A DNA stretch of 64,000 bases from Acidisarcina polymorpha (GTDB lineage Bacteria; Acidobacteriota; Terriglobia; Terriglobales; Acidobacteriaceae). Made by a program: the position numbers and the translations under genes. A model generated the notes under the pieces. It did no database searches, had not been told where the DNA came from, and saw only the letters and a program-made list of their open reading frames with translations. The stretch covers positions 3,286,001 through 3,350,000 of the forward strand of contig NZ_CP030840.1 of the NCBI RefSeq assembly GCF_003330725.1, in the 5' to 3' direction. Numbering within the stretch: the first letter of the stretch is position 1; each line of letters starts with the position of its first letter. Below are positions 34,917 to 43,529 of this stretch, piece after piece.

Positions 34917-35603
34917 TTACTTCACAGACTCGCAAAGATGTTTTGACTTCCAGGTATCTACCAAGGTGGTCGGCGGCTTCGATGCATCATGGAGAATGAG
35001 GATCAGCCCGCGTCGAGCCTCTGTTCCAACAGCCGTCAGTTCCATCGGCACGCCCTCGGGAACGACAATGTTCGATCCTTTCCCTCCGATCTGGATTCCG
35101 CTCGGAGTCTCCAAACAGGTCTCGCCGCTCTCGGTATAAAAAGCCTCAACTCCTGAATGGAGGTGGGTCTTGCTTACCATCCCGGGCTGTAGACTTGCCT
35201 CCATATATTGCGCGGTATAGCTTCGTTCCTTCACGACGGCGAGAGGCCCTATTTGTGTTACGCGCGTTCCCGAGGGAGGAAGTTCCGGCTTCTCCCCGAT
35301 TGTGAGGAGCCAGACCTTGCCCAACGATTCGACGACTGTTCCATGCGCTCCTTTCGCCTGCTCTGCAAGCTCCTTTGTTGGGAACACATCAATCGTCCAG
35401 TAGACGGGGCTTTCAGGAACACCGAGAGGCTGACTCGCAATAATCCAGCACCCGTTCTCGACCGTCTTCTGGCTCATAGGCTTACAACTCACGAGCTCGC
35501 GTGGCTGTTGAGCGAAGGCTGCACTCCCGATGCAAAGAAGAGGAAGGCAAACGGCAGCCTTATGGATCATTGGCATGACAGAGATTTCGCGGATCAAAGG
35601 CAT
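34917..35603 (-). CDS. exported cupin-domain protein
   Basis: About 220 residues with a signal peptide (KAAVCLPLLCIGSAAFA, cleavage near AFA-QQ). Two Cys in SCKPMSQ and NGCWII may pair after export. The cupin core lies C-terminal: SLQPGMVSKTHLHSGVEAFYTESGETCL (His, His, Glu) and SNIVVPEGVPMELTA, where the usual second-motif His is replaced by Met, so metal binding may be reduced. The start could be 35603, 35576 or 35570; none has a perfect ribosome site. Confidence 0.72.
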   Translation of the reverse strand: MPLIREISVMPMIHKAAVCLPLLCIGSAAFAQQPRELVSCKPMSQKTVENGCWIIASQPLGVPESPVYWTIDVFPTKELAEQAKGAHGTVVESLGKVWLLTIGEKPELPPSGTRVTQIGPLAVVKERSYTAQYMEASLQPGMVSKTHLHSGVEAFYTESGETCLETPSGIQIGGKGSNIVVPEGVPMELTAVGTEARRGLILILHDASKPPTTLVDTWKSKHLCESVK

Positions 35604-35935
35604 TCACCTCGGAGGGTTCGAACTACATTCGAAGAATGCCATAGCCGCAGCCCCGGACCAAACATAAATCTCACTCGACTAGATTGCACCGCGACTGGTA
35701 TACGCATCGACGGTCCGCAGTAGTCTTCTCATATTAGACTCGTCTCAGCACATGGACGGGATACCTTGAGATTTCGCGCCTCGCATTAAATTTCATAGGT
35801 ACCGAGTGACGCATTTCTCGCCAGTAGAGGCCTGCGAGCGGTACGGAAACCGTTCGGGCCGGATGACTTCCCGAAGTGCGATGTCCCAGTACCAACCCAG
35901 CAGGTGATTAATCGTTGCGAAAGCTAGGCCCTCTG
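35604..35935. other. 332-bp region without a recognised gene
   Basis: Between the exported cupin and the membrane protein at 35936. A minus-strand frame at 35793-35950 reads protein-like (INHLLGWYWDIALREVIRP) but has no good start and overlaps the membrane protein end; it may be a gene remnant. No strong repeat or terminator seen. Confidence 0.4.
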
Positions 35936-36355
35936 TCACCTGCGCGCGTAGGCAAAGATGCAGCCGCAGAGAAGAAGCGTACAAACGATAAGGGCTACGA
36001 GCTTTTGTGCGGACATGCCCAAGAACATTGGATCAAGGTCTACGAACTCCGGGTCGTGCCAGGCAGTTCCCGGAAATAGGGGAGCAAAAAGCATGCTGAC
36101 GAAGTATGTTCCAGAGACTGCCGCAGCTAAACATATCCGTGAGAAGGTAAGCGGCATGGCAAACAGGATCCATAAGGTGATCAAGCCAAGGAGGATGCCT
36201 ATTACCATTGTTTGGCAGTTGTGAAACTTAGCGTGCGGCGGCCAGCGCGGGTTGTGAAGATGCTGCTTGGCAGTGATCGGAATCAGAGCATCCACGACGA
36301 AGCCGCCGCAGTTCCAAACGGCAACAAGAACAATCAACCACTTTGCGATTACCAT
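35936..36355 (-). CDS. small integral membrane protein (four spans)
   Basis: 139 residues from ATG 36355, with GAGG five bases upstream. Four hydrophobic segments: WLIVLVAVWNCGGFVVDAL, TMVIGILLGLITLWILFA, ICLAAAVSGTYFVSMLFA and LVALIVCTLLLCGCIFAY. Between the first two is a His-rich cytoplasmic or periplasmic loop HLHNPRWPPHAKFHNCQ; the pattern NPxWPPHAKFH is shared with several small bacterial membrane proteins of unknown role. Function unknown; the His/Cys loop hints at metal or heme contact. Confidence 0.65.
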   Translation of the reverse strand: MVIAKWLIVLVAVWNCGGFVVDALIPITAKQHLHNPRWPPHAKFHNCQTMVIGILLGLITLWILFAMPLTFSRICLAAAVSGTYFVSMLFAPLFPGTAWHDPEFVDLDPMFLGMSAQKLVALIVCTLLLCGCIFAYARR

Positions 36356-36556
36356 AAACACCTCATTTGGAACCCTACAGCCATGAAGGAAACAGGCCGA
36401 TTGGAGACTAGTTATGCAGATAATTGAGAAGAACCGAGCCACTTCTGGCTTGTCTCACGTGGTTCGGAGACGACTGCGGCGTTACTGTATTGAACCGCAA
36501 GGGTGTATCTGACTGGCAGAGTGAGTGACGCCCGCAGTCAGAACACCACTGATCGT

Positions 36557-37780
36557 TTATGGAAGCGGGTTTTGTCCCATTCGCTGCTGGCCCATCGCAA
36601 CCGACTCGCGCACAACGTCGAAGCCATACCGCAAGAGTTCCTGTTCGTAGGATCCGAGTGCCTCCGCCAACGGCTTCTCTCCTCTCGCAACCGTCTTAAG
36701 CTGCCGTCCGAGCAGCGCCGCGTCGCGCATCGCGAGGTTCGCTCCCCGGCCCAGCGTCGGGGTCATGGCGTGCACTGCGTCGCCTAGCAAGGTCACGTTC
36801 GTGGGTGAGTCCAGCACTCCAGGCACGCTCGTGGACATGCTAACGATGAAGAACGATTCGCTGTCTCCACCGCCGACCAAGTCTCGTGCCTTTTCCGGCC
36901 AGCCCTCAAGCATCTTGACAGCGACCGCCTGCAGATACTTGGGCGTAGCGCTGCGGAGTTCGGCGTGGCTCTGCGGAAACAGTTCATGCCGCCCACCAAC
37001 GATGCACACCACGTAGTTGTCACGCGGCTCAAGCGTTGCCGAGCGAAGAATCTCCTTTGCGGCAACATCTGGTTTTGTGGGAAATCTGACCGCACCCGTG
37101 CCGAGGAATAGCTTACGCTCGTCAGTTGCAATGCCGAAGATGTCCTCCAACGCCTCGGGAGGCAACAGCTTTTCCGCGAGCTCATAAGGCACGCGACCGT
37201 AGATGGCCTGCACTCCTGCATCCATGGTATTGAGTTGGGGCGCGCGCTGCGGACGAACGGCGGAATGAATACCGTCTGCACCGATCAATACGTGTCCGTT
37301 CGCACTGGTGCCGTCGGCGAAGGTCGCTACCACACCATCTGCCTTGGACTCGTATCTGGTGAGCTGCTTGTTGAAGTGACAGCAGCTCTCAAGCCCGATC
37401 AGCGCAATTTCGCGTAGGGTTCCGCGATCCACGTTGCAGTGAATCTTTTCGTCCGAAATGAACTCCGGCCAGAACTGCGCATCCTGTCCGTCGTCGGTTG
37501 GAATGCGCTTGGCAACGCTCAGGTCAGTCTTGAGAATGGTGGTGAACGGCTCGGTGCGCATAGCCGTTGCTTCGAAGAGCTGGTGGAGACTCGAGGGGAG
37601 CACTTCGCGGAGCGCATTCAGCGCGTCTGCTTCCAAGTGCAAACGGTATCCTTGCGGACGATCCCACGGGCTCGCGTCCCGTTCGAAGATTTCTACGTCA
37701 ATGTGGGCTTTGCGGAGCGTCTGGGCAAGGCATATACCGCCGAGTCCAGCTCCAACGATGAGTACTTTAATTTGAGCCAT
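36557..37780 (-). CDS. FAD-dependent monooxygenase (group A flavoprotein, TetX/PHBH-like)
   Basis: 407 residues. FAD-binding motif VGAGLGGICLAQTLRKAHIDVEIFERD at the N-terminus, DG motif LIGADGIHSAVRPQ in the middle, and GD motif LLGDAVHAMTPTLGRGANLAMRDAALLGR towards the end, the full set of group A aromatic hydroxylases. It inserts oxygen into aromatic or polyketide compounds using NAD(P)H. The start at 37780 is preceded by a 10-bp hairpin that contains its ribosome site and by a long palindrome, so expression is probably controlled. Confidence 0.9.
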   Translation of the reverse strand: MAQIKVLIVGAGLGGICLAQTLRKAHIDVEIFERDASPWDRPQGYRLHLEADALNALREVLPSSLHQLFEATAMRTEPFTTILKTDLSVAKRIPTDDGQDAQFWPEFISDEKIHCNVDRGTLREIALIGLESCCHFNKQLTRYESKADGVVATFADGTSANGHVLIGADGIHSAVRPQRAPQLNTMDAGVQAIYGRVPYELAEKLLPPEALEDIFGIATDERKLFLGTGAVRFPTKPDVAAKEILRSATLEPRDNYVVCIVGGRHELFPQSHAELRSATPKYLQAVAVKMLEGWPEKARDLVGGGDSESFFIVSMSTSVPGVLDSPTNVTLLGDAVHAMTPTLGRGANLAMRDAALLGRQLKTVARGEKPLAEALGSYEQELLRYGFDVVRESVAMGQQRMGQNPLP

Positions 37781-37782
37781 AA

Positions 37783-37813
37783 ACGTCCCTTCTCCTCTCA
37801 GAGGAAGGGACGT
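37783..37813 (-). promoter_or_regulatory. hairpin sequestering the ribosome site of the FAD monooxygenase
   Basis: ACGTCCCTTC at 37783-37792 pairs perfectly with GAAGGGACGT at 37804-37813 across an 11-base loop that itself contains CTC/GAG. On the mRNA the purine-rich GGAGAAGGGA before the ATG (37780) falls in the loop and 3' arm, so the folded leader would hide it. This may be a translational switch; it could also be a DNA operator. Confidence 0.5.
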
Positions 37814-37820
37814 ACCGGTT

Positions 37821-37843
37821 ACCGCACCCTTTTAGGGAACGGT
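37821..37843. promoter_or_regulatory. interrupted palindrome, candidate operator
   Basis: ACCG-N2-CCCT-N3-AGGG-N2-CGGT is fully symmetric over 23 bp, eight bases beyond the leader hairpin and about 40 bp upstream of the FAD monooxygenase start. A further GTACTTGTAC follows at 37842-37851. This is a plausible binding site for a dimeric repressor encoded elsewhere. The rest of 37852-38127 contains no gene I can recognise. Confidence 0.45.
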
Positions 37844-38127
37844 ACTTGTACGAACGCTCTCGCGTCGCCCGGACTACCTACCGGGCCGTGGCTTTCGCAC
37901 GTCCAGCTTTATATTACGCCTACCTGCTGAAGCTCGCTTCTAAAGCGCGAGGTGCTCGTCGATAAATGCGATGGACATGCTGCCTGCCACACTCCGCTGG
38001 CCGCAATTCTCACCCGTCCGGCAGAAAGAGCGTGCGAGGACGCTTGTCCAGCTCTTGGCCTGCCGTGAGCGATCAGGGGAGCTAGATACCGTCTGCAGAG
38101 GGGTCATACGTTCCAGGAAGTGGTATC

Positions 38128-38349
38128 TCAGCGCTCGAATGTAGGTCCCGAGTCGTGCGCGATGATGAACAATCTGGTTGGTCCCTTGATTGCGAAAGTA
38201 AGTAGAGCGATCTCCGGAGAAAAGGACAATTGAACCTCGTTTGATTGTCCAGGACTGAAGGAAGCCCAAATCCGAGTCTGCTTAGAGGCTGCGAGAGCGT
38301 CAGTGACGTCATCTTCAAAGCGTATGAGCAACTCCTTCTTGCTGACCAT
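38128..38349 (-). CDS. small hypothetical protein, third ORF after dnaE2
   Basis: 73 residues, acidic N-terminus (SKKELLIRFEDDVTDALAASKQ) and a beta-rich C-terminus (QLSFSPEIALLTFAIKG). It lies 11 bp after the zinc-ribbon-like ORF, in line with the mutasome genes. No ribosome site stands out and no family is recognised. May be the last cistron of the imu operon or a chance ORF. Confidence 0.35.
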   Translation of the reverse strand: MVSKKELLIRFEDDVTDALAASKQTRIWASFSPGQSNEVQLSFSPEIALLTFAIKGPTRLFIIAHDSGPTFER

Positions 38350-38360
38350 GCCGTAGGCCG

Positions 38361-38528
38361 CTAAGCAAGAGCCATGTCGATCTTCGAGATCGTGAGCGTG
38401 AGCACCATCAAGCGAAACAGATCTGTGGTGCGACTTGCGAGTCTGGTAAGTGCCATGGACCCTTCCGCTCGACAATGGGGGCACGTCCAATTCGCCTTCT
38501 GCCTGTTGCTAAGCCTGGATTTGATCAT
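38361..38528 (-). CDS. small hypothetical protein with CPHC motif
   Basis: 55 residues, basic start (IKSRLSNRQKANWTCPHCRAEG) with one CxxC pair, then a helical hydrophobic tail (DLFRLMVLTLTISKI). Its ATG overlaps the stop of the preceding small ORF through ATGA, implying coupled translation, which makes it more credible than its length suggests. One Cys pair is too few for a full zinc ribbon unless it dimerises. Function unknown. Confidence 0.4.
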   Translation of the reverse strand: MIKSRLSNRQKANWTCPHCRAEGSMALTRLASRTTDLFRLMVLTLTISKIDMALA

Positions 38529-38736
38529 GGATCTTCCTCGCGTAAGGATTGCTCGATCGCTTCCCAAACCAGTCTGACGAATTCGACGCTGTCCCTCACC
38601 TGTTCGCGTATTGGATCGTGTTGGCGCTTAGATATTGTGAGTTCCGCAATCGATGAGCCGCGATCCGGCACGCGTTCTCCAACCACCATTCTTTTGGCGG
38701 TTCGCGTTCGGGCGGCGAAGTCATGTGTTCGCTCAT
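38525..38736 (-). pseudogene. small ORF coupled to dnaE2, apparently frameshifted
   Basis: Its ATG (38736) shares a base with the dnaE2 stop (TGATG). The frame encodes 46 residues (PPEREPPKEWWLENACRIAAHRL) and stops at 38596. A second frame running to 38525 continues with similar helical, acidic character (IREQVRDSVEFVRLVWEAIEQSLREEDP). Joined by a one-base shift near 38620-38640 they would make a single ~70-residue protein, so I read this as one gene with a frameshift. Unknown function; position ties it to the mutasome operon. Confidence 0.4.
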
Positions 38737-40187
38737 CAGTGCCAGTCGTGTGACTGCATGGGGGCGGCTGTCACGGTCAGTTCTTCGATATGTTTTGCGC
38801 GGATGTGAATGACCTTGTCGACGTTTTGAAGAATCCCTTCGATCAGCAGGAATTTGGCATAGGTTACGAGGGATCGATGGTTCTCATAGAGATCGGGATC
38901 GATGATCGCATTCGACATTCCCGTTTCGTCTTCAATCGAGAGAAAGATGAATCCGTGCGCGGTTCCTGGGCGTTGCCTGGCGATGACGCAGCCAGCGATG
39001 CGTGCTTTCACTCCGTGGCGAAGCAGCGAAAGGTCTCTCGCCGGCACGATGTCCATCTTTCGGAGTTGAGGGCGGCAGTGTGCCATGGGATGACGCCCTA
39101 CAGTCACTCCGGTTGAAGCGTAGTCCGCGACCATTCTCTCGTGCGGTTCCATCGGACGAAGTGGTGAGCTATCCTCTTCATCTCTGTCAAGGGACTCGAG
39201 AAGGGGACCGGCTGCTCGCCCGGCTCGCTCGACTTGCCAGAGCGCATCGCGCCGATGGACCCCTTCACCGATCGTGTTGAGCGCACCCACCTCGGCGAGC
39301 GTCGCCAGATCTGCTCGCGTTAAAGATGGAACCCGTCGCGCCAACTCCTCGATAGATCCAAATGGACGCATGGCGCGAGCGGCCTCAAGCTCAACCGCAC
39401 TCGCCTCTCTCATTCCGCGGACGTAACGAAATCCGAGCCGTAAGGAGAGCTTGCCGTCCTCTTCTTTCTCAAGCGTGCATGACCAGCACGAACGAAGGAT
39501 ATCGACTGGCTTGACGCGAAGCCCGTGCCGTTGCGCGTCCTTGACTAGCACGGCCGCGGAGTAGAAACCCATAGGTTGGTTGTTCAGGATCGCGGCGGTG
39601 AATGCGCCGAGGTAATGGAACTTCAGCCAAGCGCTTGCATACGCGATGAGCGCGAAGCTGGCGGCATGAGACTCCGGAAAGCCATACAAGGCGAAAGAAC
39701 TGATTGATTGAACGATCTCTTCTTGAGCCGCCGGACTCACACTATTCGCATCCATGCCAGCTCGCAGCTTAAGCTCGAGCGCCTTCATCTTGTCTGCCGA
39801 TCGACGACTACCCAGAGCGCGGCGCAGTTCCTCTGCTTCGCCACCAGTAAAGTTGGCAATGGTCATTGCGATGCGCAGCAATTGTTCCTGAAAGAGCGGT
39901 ACTCCGAGAGTTCTTCGTAGGACCGGCTCAAGCAGATGGTGCGGGTAACTAATCTCTTGCCTGCCCTGCCGGCGCTCCATGTAGGGGTTCATCATCTTGC
40001 CCACGATGGGTCCTGGGCGGATGATCGCTACTTGAACGACGAGGTCATAGAACTTATCTGGATTGTTGCGTGGGAGAGACGCCATCTGAGCGCGAGATTC
40101 GACCTGAAACAGGCCCACCGTGTCGGCTCGGCGAAGCGACTCGTACACCTTCGGATCATCATGGGGGATCCTCACGTCCCACCGCAA
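38736..40187 (-). pseudogene. dnaE2: error-prone DNA polymerase III alpha subunit DnaE2, C-terminal half only
   Basis: The 483-residue frame begins inside the polymerase at RIPHDDPKVYESLRRADTVGLFQVESRAQM and continues through IRPGPIVGKMMNPYMERRQG, FGEV-type fingers YGFPESHAASFALIAYASAWLKFHYLGAF and the C-terminal OB-fold region ARIAGCVIARQRPG. DnaE2 proteins are about 1,050 residues. Missing are the PHP domain and the palm with the three catalytic Asp residues (E. coli alpha 401, 403 and 555). The 5' side is fused to imuB, so the product, if made, cannot polymerise. A deletion of roughly 2-3 kb is inferred. Mutasome role in SOS mutagenesis is family knowledge. Confidence 0.9.
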
Positions 40188-40878
40188 GCCTCTGCAGGCG
40201 TTTACCCTGCTGGCCGATCCGACTAATGAGGGCGGTCTCGGGTAGCGCCGCCAGTTCTCCGAGATTGCGGATGCCCCAACGCTTCAGTGTAGCAAGGGTC
40301 GACATCTCAGTGCGTAAGGCTGAGACCGGCAGCGGGGCTAATTTCCGTTCCACATCACGCTCGCTGACATGTGTGACCCCGCTATAGCTTCTCGCCAGCA
40401 ACAGACTTGCTTCCGCGTTTGGTGCCACTGCCACGTTAGAGTGAAACTCGATTTCCTGGAGCGCTTCGCGAATCTTGGTCGCATAGCTTCGACCGTCCCC
40501 AAACAATGTCTCCGTTCCACTTTGGTCGACCAGTAGCGCTGCTGCTGGACAGCCTGTCTTTGCGTACTCATTCAAGGGAGAGGCGATGATCTGAACCCGT
40601 GGAGAAAACCCCTCCGCAGCCTGAAAGACGAGATCGAGGGCTTCCTTCTCCTCGTGAAGCGAACGCGGATGGAAGATGACCCGGCCCGAGGTGTCCGCCT
40701 GAACTTTGCTCATGCCATGACTCAGGCCCATTTCCTTCGCAGCTCGATTGAACGAGACCACCTTCTCAAGTGGCGGCTTCCCATCGATCACCGCAACGGC
40801 GCGCGTTCGAGCGCCTTTGTCGAGCCGTAGCCAAGCAAGCGTGGGGAACTCCGGAATATATATCGCCGCGTATCCCAT
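40159..40878 (-). pseudogene. imuB: ImuB (inactive Y-family polymerase-like protein), truncated
   Basis: Starts at ATG 40878, two bases after the imuA stop. The 239 residues cover the catalytically dead palm/fingers (YAAIYIPEFPTLAWLRLDK, RAVAVIDGKPPLEKVVSFNRAAKEMGLSHGM, FGDGRSYATKIREAL) and the thumb HhH part (LKRWGIRNLGELAALPETALISRIGQQGKRLQRLA). It then ends in REDPP at TGA 40159. Complete ImuB has about 450-550 residues; the little-finger domain, beta-clamp motif and C-terminal interaction tail are lost. The junction lies within ~40165-40185. Confidence 0.88.
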
Positions 40879-40880
40879 GG

Positions 40881-42008
40881 CTATCGCCCCGTAGCCCGCA
40901 TCCAGGCAGGTGTTGCTTCCCAACGCATTGCGCGCCCGGGCGCCTTCTTTGCATAAGGGTTGCTGACTCGTTGTCGCGCTACTTCCGCAGTGTGGATGAA
41001 TCCGCTCAGTAGATCTCCGGAGGCATTCGCAATGCCCGCGGAACAATCGAGGACACAAAGGGCGCTCGATCTTGCACAGGCGATCTGGGTCAACAACAGG
41101 AAGACTGCGTCGCTCTCCTGCGCAGCACGCCGAAACCGGAACCACGTTGCCGAGGGGATGCGAAACGCCTGTTCCGAAGGGACTGAAGCAAGGTCAAGAA
41201 CCCCAACACGAAAGCCGCCTGACTGGAGGATTTGGTTTGCTGCGCGGATGGCGCGATCCAGCCGGGTCCAGGGCTTCTCCGGCTTCTTCGTCATCGCGCT
41301 GAAGACTGTGGGAGCCTGCGCGCGTTCGCGAGCCTCATTTGCGGAACGTCGGTCTGCCTGTCGAATCGGATCCGAAGCGTCTGCGTGCCGCGCATTGAAG
41401 TTTTCATACTCGATCTGCTCTTTCGGAGCCGCCGCGAGGCTTAGTTTGCGGTTTGGATAACCCGGTGTCCCTTCCATCTTTTCGAGCCGCGCATCTGCTT
41501 TCTGGCTAAGCAGGGTGCTGAGAGCACCACCGATGCCCTTCGTTTCCGTTCGAGGATGATGACTGCCGCAATGTCCCCCAACCATCTTCAAGGGATTGGC
41601 CAGAGCAACAAGGGGGGCGACAGATGGTAAAGACGTGGGATATTTCTGATCTGCGCTCGCTTCCGCGTTTCGAACCCAAAGCAGATTCCTGAGGTTGACG
41701 CCGGCTGCGGCTGCGCTCTTTGGATCTAGCGTGTTGTCCACGTCAATATAGGCGCAGGCCGAGTCAGCGGACATTCCTGCAAGCAGCGAGAACGCCATCG
41801 AAGTCCGACCGGAACTTGCAAGGCCGGTAAACTCGGTCACTCCCCCGATCGGTAGACCGCCATCAAGCAAGGCGTCAATCGCTGCGATGCCGGAGGCCAT
41901 AAGCCGGGGGGCCTGATGAGCCTGAGGTGACAAAGCGGCCGGAATGCGAGACGCGAGCTTTGCCTCGATCTCACGTTTCAGTATCGCGCTTTGTGAGGAG
42001 TAGCCCAT
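40881..42008 (-). CDS. imuA: ImuA (RecA-like mutasome protein)
   Basis: 375 residues of the RecA/SulA-like ImuA type that recruits ImuB and DnaE2 to damaged DNA. The N-terminal MASGIAAIDALLDGGLPIGGVTEFTGLASSGRTSMAFSLLAG matches the RecA Walker A region, but with ASSGRTS in place of GPESSGKTT, so ATP binding is doubtful, as in other ImuA proteins. ACAYIDVDNTLDPKSAAAAGVNLRNLLWVRN corresponds to Walker B surroundings. A low-complexity middle (~145-225) is atypical. It appears complete while its two partners are broken. An SOS-like box stands just upstream. Confidence 0.85.
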   Translation of the reverse strand: MGYSSQSAILKREIEAKLASRIPAALSPQAHQAPRLMASGIAAIDALLDGGLPIGGVTEFTGLASSGRTSMAFSLLAGMSADSACAYIDVDNTLDPKSAAAAGVNLRNLLWVRNAEASADQKYPTSLPSVAPLVALANPLKMVGGHCGSHHPRTETKGIGGALSTLLSQKADARLEKMEGTPGYPNRKLSLAAAPKEQIEYENFNARHADASDPIRQADRRSANEARERAQAPTVFSAMTKKPEKPWTRLDRAIRAANQILQSGGFRVGVLDLASVPSEQAFRIPSATWFRFRRAAQESDAVFLLLTQIACARSSALCVLDCSAGIANASGDLLSGFIHTAEVARQRVSNPYAKKAPGRAMRWEATPAWMRATGR

Positions 42009-42016
42009 GATTTGTT

Positions 42017-42031
42017 ATTCGCTTTTTGTTC
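42017..42031. promoter_or_regulatory. candidate LexA (SOS) box upstream of imuA
   Basis: ATTC-N7-GTTC (reverse GAAC-N7-GAAT) lies nine bases before the imuA start. The direct repeat GTTC-N7-GTTC is the known LexA site of alphaproteobacteria; the match here has one mismatch. imuA operons are SOS-controlled in many phyla. Whether this phylum's LexA reads this motif is not something I can tell from sequence. Confidence 0.5.
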
Positions 42032-42573
42032 GCTTTGTAGAGTCAAGAATAGCTCCCCATGCCTGTGTAAAGTCAACGTGCACTGTTTTCGGTGCAGCTG
42101 CTCAAGACAGGTAAGTTCAACAGTGGAAGTGGTTTACATGGGTTCGTCGTGCGAAGACAAGGAATTCCAGACCATTGGATGGGCGACCGATCCTAGAGGA
42201 CGGCGAACTGGGATCTTGCCTGCATATCGCCCATTGTCCTTCCCTAAACAAAAGACCACATTAGGCTCCACAGGCGATTTACAGGCTCAGGAACGTCGAG
42301 GGGAGGAATGGTCTTTGACATAGCGTCCGCAATGCTGAGATCGTGTTTCCCCCAAAAACTCCTGGTAACCGCTCTCATAAACCAAAGACGCCGCTCGGTA
42401 TGTTGCGCTATACGGGTTGAGCTGCGGAAGTGGGCCAAAGCAACATCTTTCCTATAACTTATTTGTTTCGAGGAGCTTGAGCTTTATGGACATGAAGCTA
42501 TGAGAGCGGATGTAAGCACCGAGGATAGTGCAATTTGCGTTGACCAAGCCATCTAAATCCACGATGATGAATT
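42032..42573. other. 540-bp region between imuA and the DUF4007 gene
   Basis: Divergent intergenic region. Short open frames on both strands have no recognisable product. It should contain the imuA promoter at the left and the DUF4007 promoter at the right (A/T-rich TTTCCTATAACTTATTTG around 42450 is a possible -10 area). Confidence 0.4.
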
Positions 42574-43529
42574 ATGAAGAAAGTGATCCCCAGCGCCTCC
42601 TCAAACGGCGCATCTGAGCGTGAGGATCGAACGCGACCCGCCTATAGGTTCTCCGGTCATGAGACCTTCCCCTTTCGTTATTCCTGGTTGCCTAAGGCAG
42701 TCGCTGAACTAACGACCGATGCGGAATTGTTCAGTGACGACGAGCGAGCAATGGTTCGTCTCGGTGTCGGCAAGAATATGGTCAAAGCAATTCGGTTCTG
42801 GGTCCAGACTGCGGGGATTGCAGCTCCAGATCAAAAGGGATTGATCATCACTGATTTCGGCCGAGAGCTCTTGTCCGAGACAGGAGGACACGATCCTTAC
42901 CTAGAGGACATCCAGACTCTATGGTTGATCCACTGGAAGATCGCTTCTAATGCAGCGGAGCCTTTATTCGCCTGGGAATTTTTACTAAACCGTTGGCAAC
43001 GAGCCGATATCGTTCGGAGCGAAGTTCTGTCTACCTTCATCCAGGAAACAGTTCGGATGGAGAAGCAGTTGTCGGAGGTGACTTTAGCGCAGCACTTCGA
43101 TACGTTCCTCCACACATATATTCCGACTAGAAGCGCCAAAGGAGAGGTCCGAGAGGAGAATCTGGACAGCCCACTCGTCGAGTTGGATCTAATCCGGAAG
43201 ATCGGTGAGAAACGCTCCGGCGACGGAGGGCGCCTCGAAGCGGTCTATGCCTTCAATAGAGAAGCGAAAAGCTCGATCAGTCCGGAACTCTTCATCTATT
43301 GCATCAACGATTACTGGCGGACACGGATTGACTCCGAGGAAACCCTATCGATCCGCGATATCACCGTCAAGACGGGGAGTGTTGGACAGCTATTCAAGCT
43401 CCCCGAGGCGGATATGTCTCTCGTGAAATCGCGAAGTATCACGGTGGGGAGCTTTATTTGTCAGATGAGACGACAATGCACCCAGAAAAGCTGAATACGT
43501 TTGTTTTTGATCTGCCTTCGGAGGATTGA
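42574..43529 (+). pseudogene. DUF4007 protein (SspB-like, phosphorothioation-defence type), frameshifted
   Basis: ATG 42574. RFSGHETFPFRYSWLPKAVAEL and RLGVGKNMVKAIRFWVQTAGI followed by DPYLEDIQTLWLIHWKIAS are diagnostic of DUF4007. As I recall, that family includes SspB of the Ssp DNA-phosphorothioation defence system and related Dnd-like clusters. The frame runs to TGA at 43492-43494 with a nonsense-like tail, but shifting frame near 43419 gives REIAKYHGGELYLSDETTMHPEKLNTF and a stop at 43529, overlapping the next ATG (TGATG). One base lost in CTCTCGTG explains it. Repaired length 318. Partner genes (cysteine desulfurase, ATPase, sulfurtransferase) are absent or reduced to fragments. Confidence 0.8.

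Noticed and set aside
40160-40190. GGATCC at the imuB/dnaE2 junction as a cloning artefact
   Set aside because: One six-base site is expected by chance in tens of kilobases, and no vector sequence is present on either side.
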